DNA from: Acanthosepion esculentum
Lineage: Eukaryota; Mollusca; Cephalopoda; Sepiida; Sepiidae
Assembly: GCA_964036315.1 (NCBI GenBank)
Contig: OZ038485.1
Coordinates: 95,109,951-95,173,950, forward strand
DNA: 64,000 nucleotides
Reading direction: 5' to 3'
Each line of letters starts with the position of its first letter. Within the stretch, counting starts at the first letter, position 1. The position numbers were made by a program, and so were the translations under genes. Under the pieces are notes generated by a model that saw only the letters and a program-made list of their open reading frames with translations, searched no databases and was not told the DNA's origin. This document shows, piece after piece, positions 1 through 10,844 of this stretch.

Positions 1-169
1 TTTGAAACTTAAACTTTCACCTTATCCTTCTGTATTATTATATGGTCTGACGATGGTGTTTAAGCATGAAACAGACTGTCAGCATTGGGTTTTGACTTCA
101 AAGTCAACGTTAGTATTTACGTAAACTCTGTCCCTGATATTGAGCACTTTAACCCTAAAATATACCATT

Positions 170-207
<38 letters not shown>
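1..207. repeat. Dispersed repeat ending in (AT)n
   Basis: The first 172 bases share blocks with 30730-30945: an 'aaactgactgtca'-like block, a block on gene-proximal 'tttacat/gt..ctctgtcc', and 'ttgatattgagcac'. A pure (AT)n tract follows at 173-207. In both places the repeat lies next to an (AT)n run, so the microsatellite probably belongs to the element. The family is not identified. Confidence 0.5.
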
Positions 208-209
<2 letters not shown>

Positions 210-618
210 CGTATGATAAATATATGATAAACATGTTATAAAATCACTACAAAAATAGCCATTTTGTTTCAGCACTTCTGGTGTCTAATCAAGTGATGGT
301 GCTGAATGTAGAATAAAGGGTTTTAAAAGGTTTAAATCGACCAAACACTGCTCGCTAGGGGAAACCAATCAAAATACAAGTATATGAGAATTCAAAAAAC
401 TTGACAACGAACCTTGGTTATAATTATTAATGCTTTAATGTTAGGGTTAGACTAAAAAAGAAATCATTATAACTGAATAATATTAAATTTTATTATAAAT
501 TTAAAATTAGAAATTACCAATTTTAAATTTAACCTGTATTAAGTTTAAAATATAAAATTATTTAAAGAAGAAACTGAGGAAATATACATATATTTTATTA
601 TTTTGTTTAATTGAAAAG

Positions 619-657
<39 letters not shown>

Positions 658-711
658 AGTTGTATGGATATGAGATTGTGACCTTGGGTTTCACGCGTTT
701 GCGATCATCAG

Positions 712-784
<73 letters not shown>

Positions 785-954
785 GCCTTCTCGCTCCTGT
801 TGGAGGAACCCCTCCCTGATTGACCATGTTTTCAGGAGTATTGCTGTACTCACCATGCTTGGCCAATTGCGAGTTGATGTGGCTATTTACTTAACCCATA
901 GTTGAAAGTTTTGAATTCAGAGTTGTCCTTCTTCTTGACCAATTGTCACTCAAG
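208..954. other. AT-rich stretch with two (AT)n tracts, no gene
   Basis: No coding potential is visible. There are (AT)n tracts at 621-655 and 715-781. Apparent reading frames here are Ile-Tyr repeats made by the microsatellites. Confidence 0.7.
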
Positions 955-1105
955 ATAGACCCAATCTATCCTGCTATTTACCAATAGCTCGTGGGTGAGG
1001 GGAAGAAAAGATGTAGTCATACTTTTCCCATGGATATTTGCACATAAGTGAATGTAACAAACTCGACTGGAATTCGAACTCACCTCTCCAATTCCTTAGT
1101 CCGAT
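955..1105 (-). mobile_element. tRNA-derived SINE fragment
   Basis: Read on the minus strand this has a B-box-like stretch (GAGTTCGAATTCCAGTCG) followed by the 'aatatccatgggaaaa...cttcccctcacccac' body. The same arrangement is seen in the SINEs at 24146, 43499 and 55168. Only the tRNA-related part and the proximal body are kept. Confidence 0.6.
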
Positions 1106-1902
1106 ATCTGATATTCATTCTTATATTCACTTGTTCGTCGCATTGTTTGTTCAGTAATTTCTTGTAATCATCTTTTATTCTTCTATTCTGATATTCATTC
1201 TTATATTCTCTTGTTTGTCGTATTGTACCATAACCTCTTGTAATCATCTTCATTAATAATAACCTAATAATATGGTCTCCGAATAAACCAACTACTTAAT
1301 TTCACCCAGCCACATGGTGCACTCATGCACACTACAGCTAAGCACATAAATGTTTTTCTTTTCATTTTTTAGCTATATGTATACATGTAAATATTAAATT
1401 TCCCTTTCTATTCTTTTGTAAGTCATCTTGTTCTTTATATAAAAATATGTGTATCAAAATCATCCACGTGTTGAAGTTGTTCATTTTGAAAGTCTTCACC
1501 CACATCCCCACCAAAGGACAACCACATCCATTATAATTCTTAAAATCCATTTGCTACAAAGTCGTAATTCTGTCAGCTGCAACTGGTGACCAGTTGCGAT
1601 ATGGACACGCAACTACGACACAAAGTAACCCCCTTTTACAAGATGGAACCATTCAACAAATAAACAAATTTCCAACTAAATTCAACACGTGTGGGCAATA
1701 ATCAAGATAGCCACTACAATTAATCCAAATCGACACACTTAACGCTCCAGTCAAGCAATATTTTTTCCATTCGTTTCCTTCACCTCTCTACCAACATTGA
1801 CATCAACATTCTCCCATGACTACTAACTCTCCGTCATCATTCAATCCCCCAGATGATATATATTTATATCTAAATTTTAAACTTATCTGGTTTCATTTAG
1901 CT
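1106..1902. other. Non-coding, with a short tandem duplication
   Basis: An ~80-bp segment is duplicated in tandem at about 1105-1257; both units contain 'tctgatattcattcttatatt' and 'cttgtaatcatctt'. The rest, to the start of the solo LTR, shows no gene or repeat I recognise. Confidence 0.5.
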
Positions 1903-2378
1903 TGTCGGAGTTAGCTCCTCCTCAGTTTCCTTAATCCTTCAACAGGGGTCTCTCTCCCCTGGCTATAAATACTGGCTGACCCTTCGCCTCTCTCTCTTTT
2001 ATCGACTCAGGCCTTGGGCCGCTACCTCGCGCGGAGGCGAGCTAAAATCTTCTTTTTTTTTTGACTTAGGCCAATATGTGACCTCTCACAGATACAGCGT
2101 TTCCCAAATTCTGGGAACGCGCTAAGAACAATACACGTACGTACGAACACTTACAACACACACACATAATTTCTCCATGCAAACTCTACGTATTTGTCCT
2201 TGTCATTGTAATTTGTTATTAATATATATTTGTTTACATATATGTATCGGTCTTGATTGTTTTCTTTGTCTTCTTTGGACTTAATTAAACCCCAACATTC
2301 TCATGTAGTTGGACCGGCTAGCAGGAAATTTTAACCTTCTGATATCTCTTCACATCTTCACCCCCACAGTCCGCTACA
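1903..2378 (+). mobile_element. Solo LTR, copy 1, with AGCT target duplication
   Basis: The element is 476 bp, begins TGTCGGAG and ends CCGCTACA, so it has the TG...CA ends of an LTR. It is flanked by identical AGCT at 1899-1902 and 2379-2382. A TATAAAT box lies at 1964-1970 and an imperfect stem-loop (GCGTTTCCCA / TGGGAACGC) at about 2097-2120. Two more copies occur at 10365 and 12836. No internal retrotransposon sequence adjoins it, so it is a solo LTR. The parent family is not identified; 4-5 bp duplications are usual for Ty3/Gypsy or BEL types. Confidence 0.8.
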
Positions 2379-2529
2379 AGCTTTTCTTTGTTCGTTGATT
2401 TTTTTTCTATGGCTTATCAAGCATTTTCAGGTTGTTTAAAGCCAAACGATATTTTTGGATAGTAATAATTTTATTTGTTGGAGTTAATAATGGTTTCAGT
2501 AATAAAAGTCGGGAATTGGAATTGTAAGC

Positions 2530-2628
2530 CATTATCCATTATCCCACCTTCACAACTAATTTTACAGCACCTGGTATTCCCAAGTGGTCACCCATTTAGG
2601 TACTGACTAGACTCAACTTTGCTTAACT

Positions 2629-2632
<4 letters not shown>
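2530..2632 (-). mobile_element. 5S/tRNA composite SINE fragment
   Basis: On the minus strand this reads as the 3' half of a 5S rRNA-like sequence (AAGTTAAGCAAAGTTGAG, then TGGGTGACCACTTGGGAATACC and AGGTGCTGTAA). A tRNA-like A box region (GGTGGGATAATGGATAATGG) follows. The order is the same as in the fuller copy at 43499. The 5' end is replaced by an (AT)n tract. Confidence 0.7.

Positions 2633-2676
<44 letters not shown>
2632..2676. repeat. (AT)n microsatellite
   Basis: Pure alternating AT run of about 45 bp that abuts the truncated 5S-derived SINE. Confidence 0.95.
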
Positions 2677-2678
<2 letters not shown>

Positions 2679-3083
2679 GCCTATAATTAGTAACAGAAGC
2701 CATTGGTTCATACCAACGGCTTTCCATACTCAATACTCATCGGATTCACTCTCGCGTGGCCATGTGTGACGTCATGAGCTGTGGTGCGATTTTCGCTTTC
2801 AGCGTCTTATATGCACGTGTTTATATTTGCTTGGAAATCATCCATGTGAACAAAAACAGACTATCATCAATTTCTTGTTCGTGTATTGCTTAATATATTG
2901 TGTAATTGTCATCTTCGATAATGGCTTATGTAAGCCGAAAGCTTAGATTGGATTAAAAAATATGTATCAATATTGTGATTTTCTTTCATTGTTTAATGAT
3001 AATGTTATTAAGCTTATCAGACCATATAAAAATAACTTACATAAAATATATAGACAACACTTATCTATATTATTTAATGAAAC

Positions 3084-3145
<62 letters not shown>

Positions 3146-3150
3146 CTGGA
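2677..3150. repeat. Dispersed repeat carrying (AT)n at 3087-3144
   Basis: About 2990-3090 shares, in inverted orientation, the block around 27860-27930 ('aataatatagataag.gttgtctatatattttatg'). In both places the block is joined to an (AT)n run. From 2677 to 2950 I see nothing recognisable. Confidence 0.5.
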
Positions 3151-3164
3151 ATTATTATCTTCAT

Positions 3165-3800
3165 GTGCTATATTTTTGAGATTTCCACTTCCAAATCATT
3201 GTATTTTGATATTTCTTTTGAATATCTGCAAATATACATTGCAATTTGCAAGAACTGCCATGTCAATAAGAAAGCACATTCTATTTTTGTGAACTTTGAT
3301 CATGATGTCTGGGCAATTAGCTTTGATTGTTCTTTGATTGTGCATTGCAAAGTCCCATGTCTGTGACCGGGTTTTGGATGGCATTTATATCAATTTCTTA
3401 CAGTTTCCTTCCCATAAAAGTTGCAGATTTTCCAGTGCATATATTGGCCCACACTGTCAGGCCAACTTGTATATTCAGTGGATGCTAATACCGTGCAACC
3501 TGATACAAGATGGTCAATTGTTTCTGAATATTTATCACAGAATCTGTATTTCGGTTTAACACAATTTTTCAGTATGTGTCTTTGGTAATTTCTAGTTAGC
3601 AAGCATTGGTTGGGTGCAGCAAGAATAAAACCTTTGGTTTCAGCTTTTTATCCTGCACTATGTAACCATTGATGGGTAAGGGGTTTCTCTGCATCAGCTT
3701 GTTTGGCACAGGCAGAGTATTGACCATGAGGTGGCTTATCTTGCTATCGTTTCTGAATTTGGTCCATTACATTTGTTTTATTTGTCAGGATCTTTGCCAC
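3165..3800 (-). pseudogene. LINE C-terminus: zinc knuckle plus restriction-like endonuclease
   Basis: Minus-strand reading gives, in order, a Thr-Arg-Asn-Tyr-Gln segment and a zinc-knuckle-like C...C...H...C block (CDKYSETIDHLVSGC) at about 3480-3560. A PD-(D/E)XK-like motif (NCPDIMIK followed by FLIDMAV) follows at about 3250-3325. This order, knuckle then RLE, is that of R2-type (restriction-like endonuclease) LINEs, which cut the target before target-primed reverse transcription. A frame change separates the two blocks, the 3' end is lost at the (AT)n tract, and the RT domain is missing. It is a dead fragment. The clade within the RLE LINEs is not determined. Confidence 0.65.
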
Positions 3801-3894
3801 TGCAATATGTGTATTATGGTTTCCTTACACTTCTTCACCAACTTGGAATTCCATTTTGAATTTGTTGGCTTCCTTTATTACCGAATAAAGTTTC

Positions 3895-4135
3895 TTAATA
3901 ATAATAATAATACTAATCATTATTTTTATTTTTATTTCCTTTGATTTCTGGCGTTTACACATTTCTTTCCGGGTCCCGTCCAGGGACCTAAGGTTAGAAA
4001 TGGCATCATGACACTTTCCACTGACAAAAAAAAAAAAAAAAATTACATAGATAAAGCCCTTCGTAAAGTGTGGATTGTAGTTGTGAGAACAATTTTTTGT
4101 ATCTCTTTGAGGCATGGACTTCCAGGGATCCGTTC
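3895..4135 (-). mobile_element. 3' end of an RLE-type LINE (second copy)
   Basis: The minus-strand frame reads IERIPGSPCLKEIQKIVLTT, which looks like the extreme C-terminus of the element whose endonuclease lies at 3165-3800. A short A/T-rich tail (AAATAAAAATAAAAATAATG) follows, entering a (TTA)n tract at 3896-3915. A (TTA)n run also lies at 4137-4160. It is a strongly 5'-truncated insertion. Confidence 0.5.
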
Positions 4136-4530
4136 AATTATTATTATTATTATTATTACTTCTTAGGAATATTTGAAGAACTATTTTATTCAGATTAAAA
4201 TGAAAATATCGTAACCCAAATGTTGGTGTAGTTCTTTTAGGTATTTTTCACTAGTTAAGTACTTCGAGTAATTAATCAAAATGCAGATTATAAAATGCAT
4301 ACCAATCACATATTTGCCAAACACAGCAAAGGCCCGGTTATCTTAATTGTTGCCATGGCCTGACCTGGGTATGAATAATTATACCTGTGCTAAGCAAAAT
4401 CAATTTCTTGGATTAAATCACTGTGCTGTTATCTATTTGCTTTTCAACAAGAGTGCGTTTAACCCTGATTTCAAGATAAAGCATTGTTAGATTTTATAAT
4501 AAGAAATAAAGAACAAACGGATAAATTTTT
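4136..4530. other. Intergenic, nothing recognised
   Basis: Simple (ATT)n at the left edge, then AT-rich unique-looking sequence with no coding frame of note. Confidence 0.6.
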
Positions 4531-5262
4531 TGATCATTTCACCCCAAACAAGGCAATAAAGACACTAAGACGCAACGGGTTACTGTGTTAGAAAGTATGT
4601 AAAAAAAAAGAAGAAAAATATTATTAAGGAGAGAGAATAATAAAAGAACAAGAATTAAGAAGACAGAAGATAGCGTTTGAAATTACATTTAAACTTTTGG
4701 AGATCAAAGTTGACTGAGAAGCAAGAAGCCAGAAGAGAGTTTCTCAAGCGAGAAGTGCGATAGAAGAAACTGTTAGCATAGAACTTACGGTTACATCTAG
4801 TCATTTCAACTGTAAAATGATGACATCTTGCTGTCAATCTAGTACTGTGCTTAAATTTGTAACGTCTCGGTACCATAGAGGAAAGTTCGTCTGAACAATC
4901 ACCATGAAACCTTATGGTGTAAATACTTTATAGCATAAAGTATTTATAGAAAAGTCAGAGGAAAGCTACATTACAGCGGTGGGAAAGTGACCAAAGGCGA
5001 GATGCCAGGTCATGACCAATAACATTGCAGATTCTTTGGATTTTATCTGGAGCTTCTAAATATACTGTTGGAGCACTAGATCAGATGTGGCAGCAATATT
5101 CAATGCATGGATGAATGATAGACTTATAAATATGTAAGATAGATTCTGAAGAAAAAAAAACAAACTTGTTTAGCACAACACAGTGAACCAACATTCCTAG
5201 AAGCAGGTCTAGCAGTTGATTTAATATAATCTTTCCACTTCGTGTCAGTGGAAAATGTTAAC
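4530..5262 (-). mobile_element. LINE 3' end, CCCCAAGCAAGGC family
   Basis: This starts at its 3' end with the signature 'caccccaaacaaggca' and reads on the minus strand as a C-terminal LINE protein segment. Recognisable motifs are TVEMTRCNRKFYANSFF, RTSRLRNSLL and FKCNFKRYLLSS. The same segment recurs at 8330, 18503, 26160, 34985, 51735 and 56156. The WNSLP-type block followed by FK.N..RYL at the protein end resembles jockey/CR1-like LINEs. Stops and frame changes are present. Confidence 0.75.
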
Positions 5263-6170
5263 CTGAAAAGAGTATATAAATGTTATTTCCACAGCTTCTA
5301 CTTTTCCTCTAGAAAAGAACCTTTTTCGTTTCTCATTTAAAAGATGCGTTGTTGTTAAATGTTTGGAATCCTGGCACTCAGATGGCAACAAAAACCTGCG
5401 CAGATAAATCCCAAAAACCCACTAACAAATTTTCATTGTTTTTTTTTTTATTGAACCACTCTAAGTAGTTTCCAAAAACCTATTTATGTATTGCCTAAAA
5501 TTATTATATTTCAAATTTCAATCAATCTCTTTTTGAAATGCAAGAGATATTCAGATTATAAATTACTATTGTAGCAGCTTGGTCTTGTTTGTTGATATTT
5601 TCTTGTGTTGGAGAGAGGAGGCGGGGGGAGAGAGATTTAAATTTATATGATCGGTTGTAGTGGAGATATTATTGTGGTCCCTGTAATAAGTTGCAACATC
5701 CTGTAGCATTAATTAAACATATTTATTTTGTGGACTTCACGAGGTATATAGTGATTTACCAAGTGAAGCTTAGATGTGGTACAAGGCCGAAAGTGTGGAT
5801 CATCTAGTGATAATCCAACTCACTACTCTTTCGCTCTACCCATGTTGCTGCAGGCGGGGAGGTACGTGTGACGAGATATTTCCTTGTATCTGCATGGGAC
5901 AATATATGTGTGTTTAAGTGTGCAACAATGTGATAATGTTTTATCTTATTTTTACCTATTTTTTAATGGTTTGTGATATCTTGGAGCTATCTTAATATCT
6001 TTTATTTTTTCTGCTTTTTTATGTCTGTATACTGGTATATATATATATATGCGAATTTCAGTGAATATGACAGACAAGGTCCCTTGATTTAGTTTTTTTA
6101 TAAATTTCTCATGCAATCTAATAATTTTTTCTTTTCAGATGATAAATTATATAAAAACTGTCCGAATGTT
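5263..6170. other. AT-rich intergenic with a shared motif
   Basis: The piece at about 5760-5840 ('gtggatcatctagtgataatccaactcactactc') is similar to 15945-15985, so it is part of an unnamed dispersed repeat. Nothing else is recognised. Confidence 0.5.
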
Positions 6171-6235
6171 CTTTTTGTCCGAGCGCTTTCGGCTATACAT
6201 TTAGCCATTTTCAAGGATGAATTATTTTAACTGTT
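6171..6235 (-). ncRNA. Possible degenerate hammerhead-like motif of a Penelope-like element
   Basis: On the minus strand the sequence reads TTGAAAAT, then a perfect 5-bp stem GGCTA-AATGTA-TAGCC, then GAAA. This is the layout of a hammerhead core (CUGANGA, stem II, GAAA), but the first core box departs from consensus. It lies just 3' of the GIY-YIG endonuclease fragment on the same strand. Penelope-like elements are known to carry small hammerhead ribozymes in their terminal repeats. The copy shown is probably inactive. Confidence 0.35.
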
Positions 6236-6296
6236 AAATAAGAAATAGTTTGTTGCATATATGTATTTATATAATTTTTCATTTTTCAAAACACGG

Positions 6297-6683
6297 TCAA
6301 CATATTGTATCCATGTTCATAGTTGATATTATTGAGTGTTGTTTTTTTGTTTTTATTAATAAGGCTTCCATTATTTTTAGCCATTTTTTTTTGCATGTAG
6401 ATGATGCTATTATATTTGTGTTGTCAACAAGTATGTTACGAACCGTGTCCGGTAGGTCTCCATGAATACTTAAATGAGATCTAATCGAGCTATGGTCAGA
6501 AAGGTGTAGAGTGACTCTTCGTGTTAAACATGTTGTAGTGTAGCCTACATAATTATCTACGAATTTTGATTGATCAGGAATACACTTCCTTAATGGGCAT
6601 TTAAATTGGTAAATAATATTTGCCTTATTTAATTTTGTTCTAAGAGGTGAATTATTATTTTTAACTATAAGGTTAGAGGTTTT

Positions 6684-6685
<2 letters not shown>
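6297..6685 (-). pseudogene. Penelope-like element GIY-YIG endonuclease domain
   Basis: A minus-strand frame without an ATG stays open for about 110 codons. Its motifs in order are KTSNLIVKNNN, ANIIYQFKCPLRKC, NYVGYTTTCLTRRVTLH and KIMEALLIK. They fit the GIY-YIG nuclease fold: the IIY and YVG strands, the catalytic Arg in TRR and the Glu in MEAL. They also fit the Cys-rich entry of the Penelope-like element endonuclease. In these elements the domain sits C-terminal to the reverse transcriptase and nicks the target DNA. Here the RT is absent: the fragment begins at an (AT)n tract (6688-6720) and has one frame change near its end. Confidence 0.75.
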
Positions 6686-6720
<35 letters not shown>

Positions 6721-6723
<3 letters not shown>

Positions 6724-7289
6724 TTTCTTTTCGTTTTTTTTGTAGTCATTGTGTATTGTTCATTTTACTTACTATCAACCTCCTGATGGTTTGTCTATCA
6801 CTAGAACTTTTTTGCAACACGCTGACGCCTGTTGAAATTCTCACAGTATTTAATATTTTTGAAGTTATCGCTAACATTTTTTGTCGAGATTTACAAACTC
6901 TACATTTCATTCAATTTCGCAAACCAATCGATAAAATTTAAAGAATCTGATTTGTTTGAAAAAAGTCTTTGACAAAAAAACCAACTTTGCGGTTTTTATG
7001 CACATAGTAAGACCAATTAACATCGATGGATAGATCTTCTGACTAGCCAGTGGAGTTGCCCTCCCTCCACTGAGAAGCCATTTGAAACACGAAAGCAAAC
7101 ATTTCTACAATGTTATGTGGTTAAGACTCGACTCCCTGAAAGACCTTTCTCTATCATTCCCACGCTAGTTCAGCCAATTAAAATCGACTTCCTTTATTTT
7201 GTCTTGTATATGATCCCTAAGGTCAACCTCAGGAAGTCTGAGCACAAATCTATTTCCCCCCTAAAAATAATAGTCTGTTAAACTATTAT
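6721..7289. other. Intergenic, nothing recognised
   Basis: No frame, repeat family or RNA motif that I can support. Confidence 0.5.
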
Positions 7290-8140
7290 TTAACATATTC
7301 CCTGACAATTTTTTCAATGTCATCGTTGATTCCTGGCCACTTACACACATGTTTTGGCTCTGAGAATACACTTTTCAATACCTTTTATTTGATTTAGGAT
7401 CTCACTCCTCATGTTGCTGGGAATAAATATCCTGTCTCTTTTCAATATTCCACTGGTAATTCTTCTCTGAATGACCAGTACGACTTGAGTGTTTTGAGGT
7501 GTGTCTTTTGTCTTGTCTGGCCATCCAATGAATATCTATTCTCTAAGGTCACTTCTGGATTATTCTTTCAGTTCTTCTAATTTCTCTGTGCTGACCTTTC
7601 TGATCTAGATTCTTACGTCTAAGTTTACTGGGTTGCAGTTCCCTTTGGTAGGCCTGACGAACAGTCTGAGACAAGCATCTCCTTCCCTGCGTGGTATATA
7701 ATAGGGAGGTTGTATGCTTGTATCTCCACAAGCATCCGCTGTAGCTGTGGTGGTGTTGCTGACAGGTTCTTCTGGTTGATCATTTCTATGGGCTTGTGAT
7801 CAGTCTCTATAATGAATGTTTTTTTTGTACAAATGTATGTGAAATCTCTGGCATCTAGACACAACTGCTAGCACCCCCCCATTCTGTATTTGCATACGTT
7901 TATCCAGCTGATGTGTCTTGGACGCAAAGGTAACAGACTTGTATGAGTGCTGCTCCAAGCTCTCTGCTAGAGGCGTCAACTTGGAAAGTTGTTGACTTTG
8001 TTGGATTGAAATATGCCAGGGTTACCTCTTTGTTGAAAGGAACTCACAGGCCTCTTTGTCTGCACTGTCTTTTTGTCTTTGGTCACGAGGACCAGCTGTG
8101 TGCTCTGATAGTTGTGATATGAATGGGCCCATATATGTCA
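7290..8140 (-). pseudogene. Ty3/Gypsy-type pol fragment (RNase H to integrase)
   Basis: The minus-strand reading gives a broken pol. An RNase H start has TLAYFNPTK...VDAS (Asp codon near 7975), then PVTFASKT. The rest of RNase H follows at 7625-7864 (IIETDHKPIEMI, PPQLQRMLVEIQ, HAGKEMLVSD). A connection stretch leads to the integrase zinc-binding region (IEKCILRAKTCV) at about 7300-7400. At least three frame shifts and stops are present. There is no gag, protease or catalytic RT, no integrase core and no LTR nearby. It is unrelated in position to the element at 54977. RNase H and integrase would act in reverse transcription and insertion. Confidence 0.8.
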
Positions 8141-8319
8141 CCATTCCAAGCACATGTGGCTCAGTTTCATTAGTGGGAGACTTGAGAACTTTTATGTCCG
8201 CTACTTTTTGAGTATCTGGCTGTATTTCCCTTTTTCATCACATAATGCATCAAAGGATATTATGAATTTTGACTTGATGTTGCATTTAGTGTTGTTGAAT
8301 ACAATACCATTTTCTTTGG

Positions 8320-8530
8320 CAGCTTCCATCAGGTCAAGTAAACATGCTATTAGATTGACAACTAGGTCCAACCTGTTTACTGTTGAAATAGCTAAATGCA
8401 ACTGGCACTTTTACTCCAACAGTTTCTTTTCTTGCACTTCCTACCCGTAGAACTCTCTTCCGTTTCACTGCTTCCCTGATAACTACAATCTTCAAAAATT
8501 TAATCGTGTGATTAAAGAGAGAAAGACCAG
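8320..8530 (+). mobile_element. LINE C-terminal fragment, CCCCAAGCAAGGC family
   Basis: The plus-strand frame has RLTTRSNLFTVEIAKCNW, YSNSFF and, after a stop, NSLPFHCFPDNYNLQKF. This is the same C-terminal block as at 26160 and 51735. It is truncated before the 3' end signature. Confidence 0.7.
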
Positions 8531-8777
8531 AGAGAGCGTTTAAACACACTTGTCTTTTATACTGCTTTATATAACACCACCTAGCAGGCATTAGAAGTTT
8601 CCTGGTAGACAAGGGGAGATAATCTCACTGTATTAATAATAGTATGTTTGTTGGTTAGTAATGAACATACCTCATTGAATGCAGTGAATACTGTATAATG
8701 CATTAACATGAGCAGCACCAATTTTGAAGTAGAATGGGATTCAATGCAGATGTTGTGGTTTATTTGTTGATAGAAGA
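8531..8777. other. Intergenic with a molluscan GGGAGATAA motif
   Basis: Contains AAGGGGAGATAATCTC at 8611-8626, related to the motif at 30389, 54464 and 61211. Confidence 0.4.
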
Positions 8778-8786
8778 ATGGACACA

Positions 8787-8935
8787 ATGGAGTTCAAGCA
8801 AGAAAATCAGAATGTTTATATAAACAATTCTGCACAATTAACAACAGTAGATTTTATTTATTGGCTGAGTTATCTAAATGGAAAGAATATAAAAAGGATG
8901 AATGAAGACTTCTTTGTTCAGATGTTTGTAGAAGG
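8787..8935 (+). CDS. Possible exon of an unrecognised gene
   Basis: A short open frame starts at an ATG in a fair context (cacaATGG), either 8778 or 8787. It reads like ordinary protein rather than repeat: MEFKQENQNVYINNSAQL, then FIYWLSYLNGKN and EDFFVQMFVEG. It could end at a weak donor (GAAG|gttggt at about 8935). I do not recognise the sequence. If spliced in phase it would join the open frame at 10845 on the same strand. It may equally be part of an unknown repeat, and the evidence is only the composition of the frame. Confidence 0.2.
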
Positions 8936-8960
8936 TTGGTATTTGACTTTGTGCCACTAA

Positions 8961-10364
8961 CAACAGAAGTTGAATGTTGGTGGACCACAATAAACAAAAC
9001 GAAGTTTTGATTAGAAATGAATGGTCAATGTTTATTGACGCATATAGGTACAAGATGCGGAGGTATAGAGAATGGTCAACCTCATGTCAGCCCGACGCTG
9101 AGTGAGGGTGACCGTATCTGCCCCTCATTGGGACTGCTACCAACATATCTGAACTCAATGGTTGGAAAATGAGAAGAGAATTATCATCTTCTTTTCGGAA
9201 GTGGGATCATAAAATTCACGCGTCATTGGAAACCCTTTTGGTTTCCTTTTGCATCATGGGAAAATTAAATTTTTTATTTTATTATTATTATTTTATTTAT
9301 TAGTTTATTTTCATTCTCCCACAAGTTAACCATTGTCGGTGAGGGCTTACTTATGTATAGTTAACACCTCCTGTGCTGTAAGTGGAACTATGTTTCTCCA
9401 CATTTTAGATGGGAGAAGTTGTTCAGTCCCAGGGATTTCTGCGGCAGCACCTTCCTCATTGCACTAAAAGGGTTGAGTCAGTGTAATACTGATCCTAGCA
9501 TGACAGTGGTTGTGGGTGCTGGGCAAAAATCAATTCTTGTCCTTGGGACATATGATTAAGTATATGTATGTTGCTCCCGACGTTAAAACGAATTGTGTCA
9601 CATCCAGCAATGGTAAGGAAACTGGGTAAATATATGTGTGTGAAATTTTTATGAAAGATTGTGAGAGGTTTACATTTAAAATGATTTCTTCATTTGTTGG
9701 TTTGTTAGAATTATTAGATATGCCCATGTGTAGTCAAGTAAGCTTAGGAAATTACATACTATGTACTTTTCTGTGTAATATTCAATGTAGCACGAGGGTA
9801 ACTGTGGATTAAAAGGTCCCCTAGAACAGAACAAGACACATCTAAAGTATACTGTGGATTTGACTTTTGCATTCTTTTTTATACACTATTTTGGGAAAAT
9901 TATCTAGTGGTCATTGGCAGGACCGTCAAGTAGGATAATCCCACACAAGTTTCCCTTTGTCGGGTCATTGCCATACTTGTCTGTTACCATAAACACCTCC
10001 TTAAAAAAACAACCTGTACATCTCCAAACAATAAGAGGTAAGTAAATATATCAAAATTTTTATTAGTCAATAATACAAAATAATACAAAATAATTAATAA
10101 AAAAAGTGTAAATAAACAAATAAATTAATATTATAATCATACGTTTGTCTTATACTTTTTAGAGAAGTGTATTTTAAAGAAAACCAGATTGTTACATTTG
10201 TATTTGTAAAAATTTCCATTTTTAGAATTGGTTGTTAAAGAAGTATCAAAAATATTTTGATGAAGGTGCATTGTTTTAAATTAATTTTTTAATTTTAAAA
10301 ATACATGCTATTTCTATTTATTATCCAATCAAAGGCGTGTCCATGTGAATTTGAAGTTAAGATC
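8961..10364. other. Intergenic, nothing firmly recognised
   Basis: AT-rich, with a slightly GC-richer part at 9390-9530 ('cacctcctgtgctgtaagtg' and following) that may be an unnamed repeat. There is no coding frame. Confidence 0.5.
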
Positions 10365-10821
10365 TGTCGGAGTTCCTTAATCCTTCAACAGGGGTCTCTC
10401 TCCCCTGGCTATAAATAATGGCTGACCCTTCGCCTCGACCTTTTTTTTTCCACTTAGGCCTTGGGCCGTCACCTCATGCGGAGGTGAGGTAAATGTCTCT
10501 TTTCAACTAACACCAATATGTGAACTCTCACAGATACAGCGTTTCCCAAATTCTGGGAACACGCTAAGAACAATACACGTATGTACGAACACTCACAACA
10601 CACACACATAATTTCTCCATACAAACACTATGTAACTGTTCATGTCTTTGTGTAACTTGTTATAAATATATATTTGTTTACCCATATATATCGGTCTTGT
10701 TTGTTTTCTTTGTCTTCTTTGGACTTAATTAAAGTCCAACATTCTCATGAAGTTGGACCTGCTAGCAGGAAATTTTAACCTTCTGATATCTCTTCATATC
10801 TTCACCCCACGGTCCGCTACA
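10365..10821 (+). mobile_element. Solo LTR, copy 2, with GATC target duplication
   Basis: 457 bp, TGTCGGAG...CCGCTACA, the same family as 1903 and 12836. It is flanked by identical GATC at 10361-10364 and 10822-10825. It keeps the TATAAATAA box and the TTCCCAAATTCTGGGAA stem-loop. It is slightly shorter at the left because the 'tagctcctcctcag' block is missing. Confidence 0.85.
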
Positions 10822-10844
10822 GATCTGCCTGGAGTCTTTTCAAT

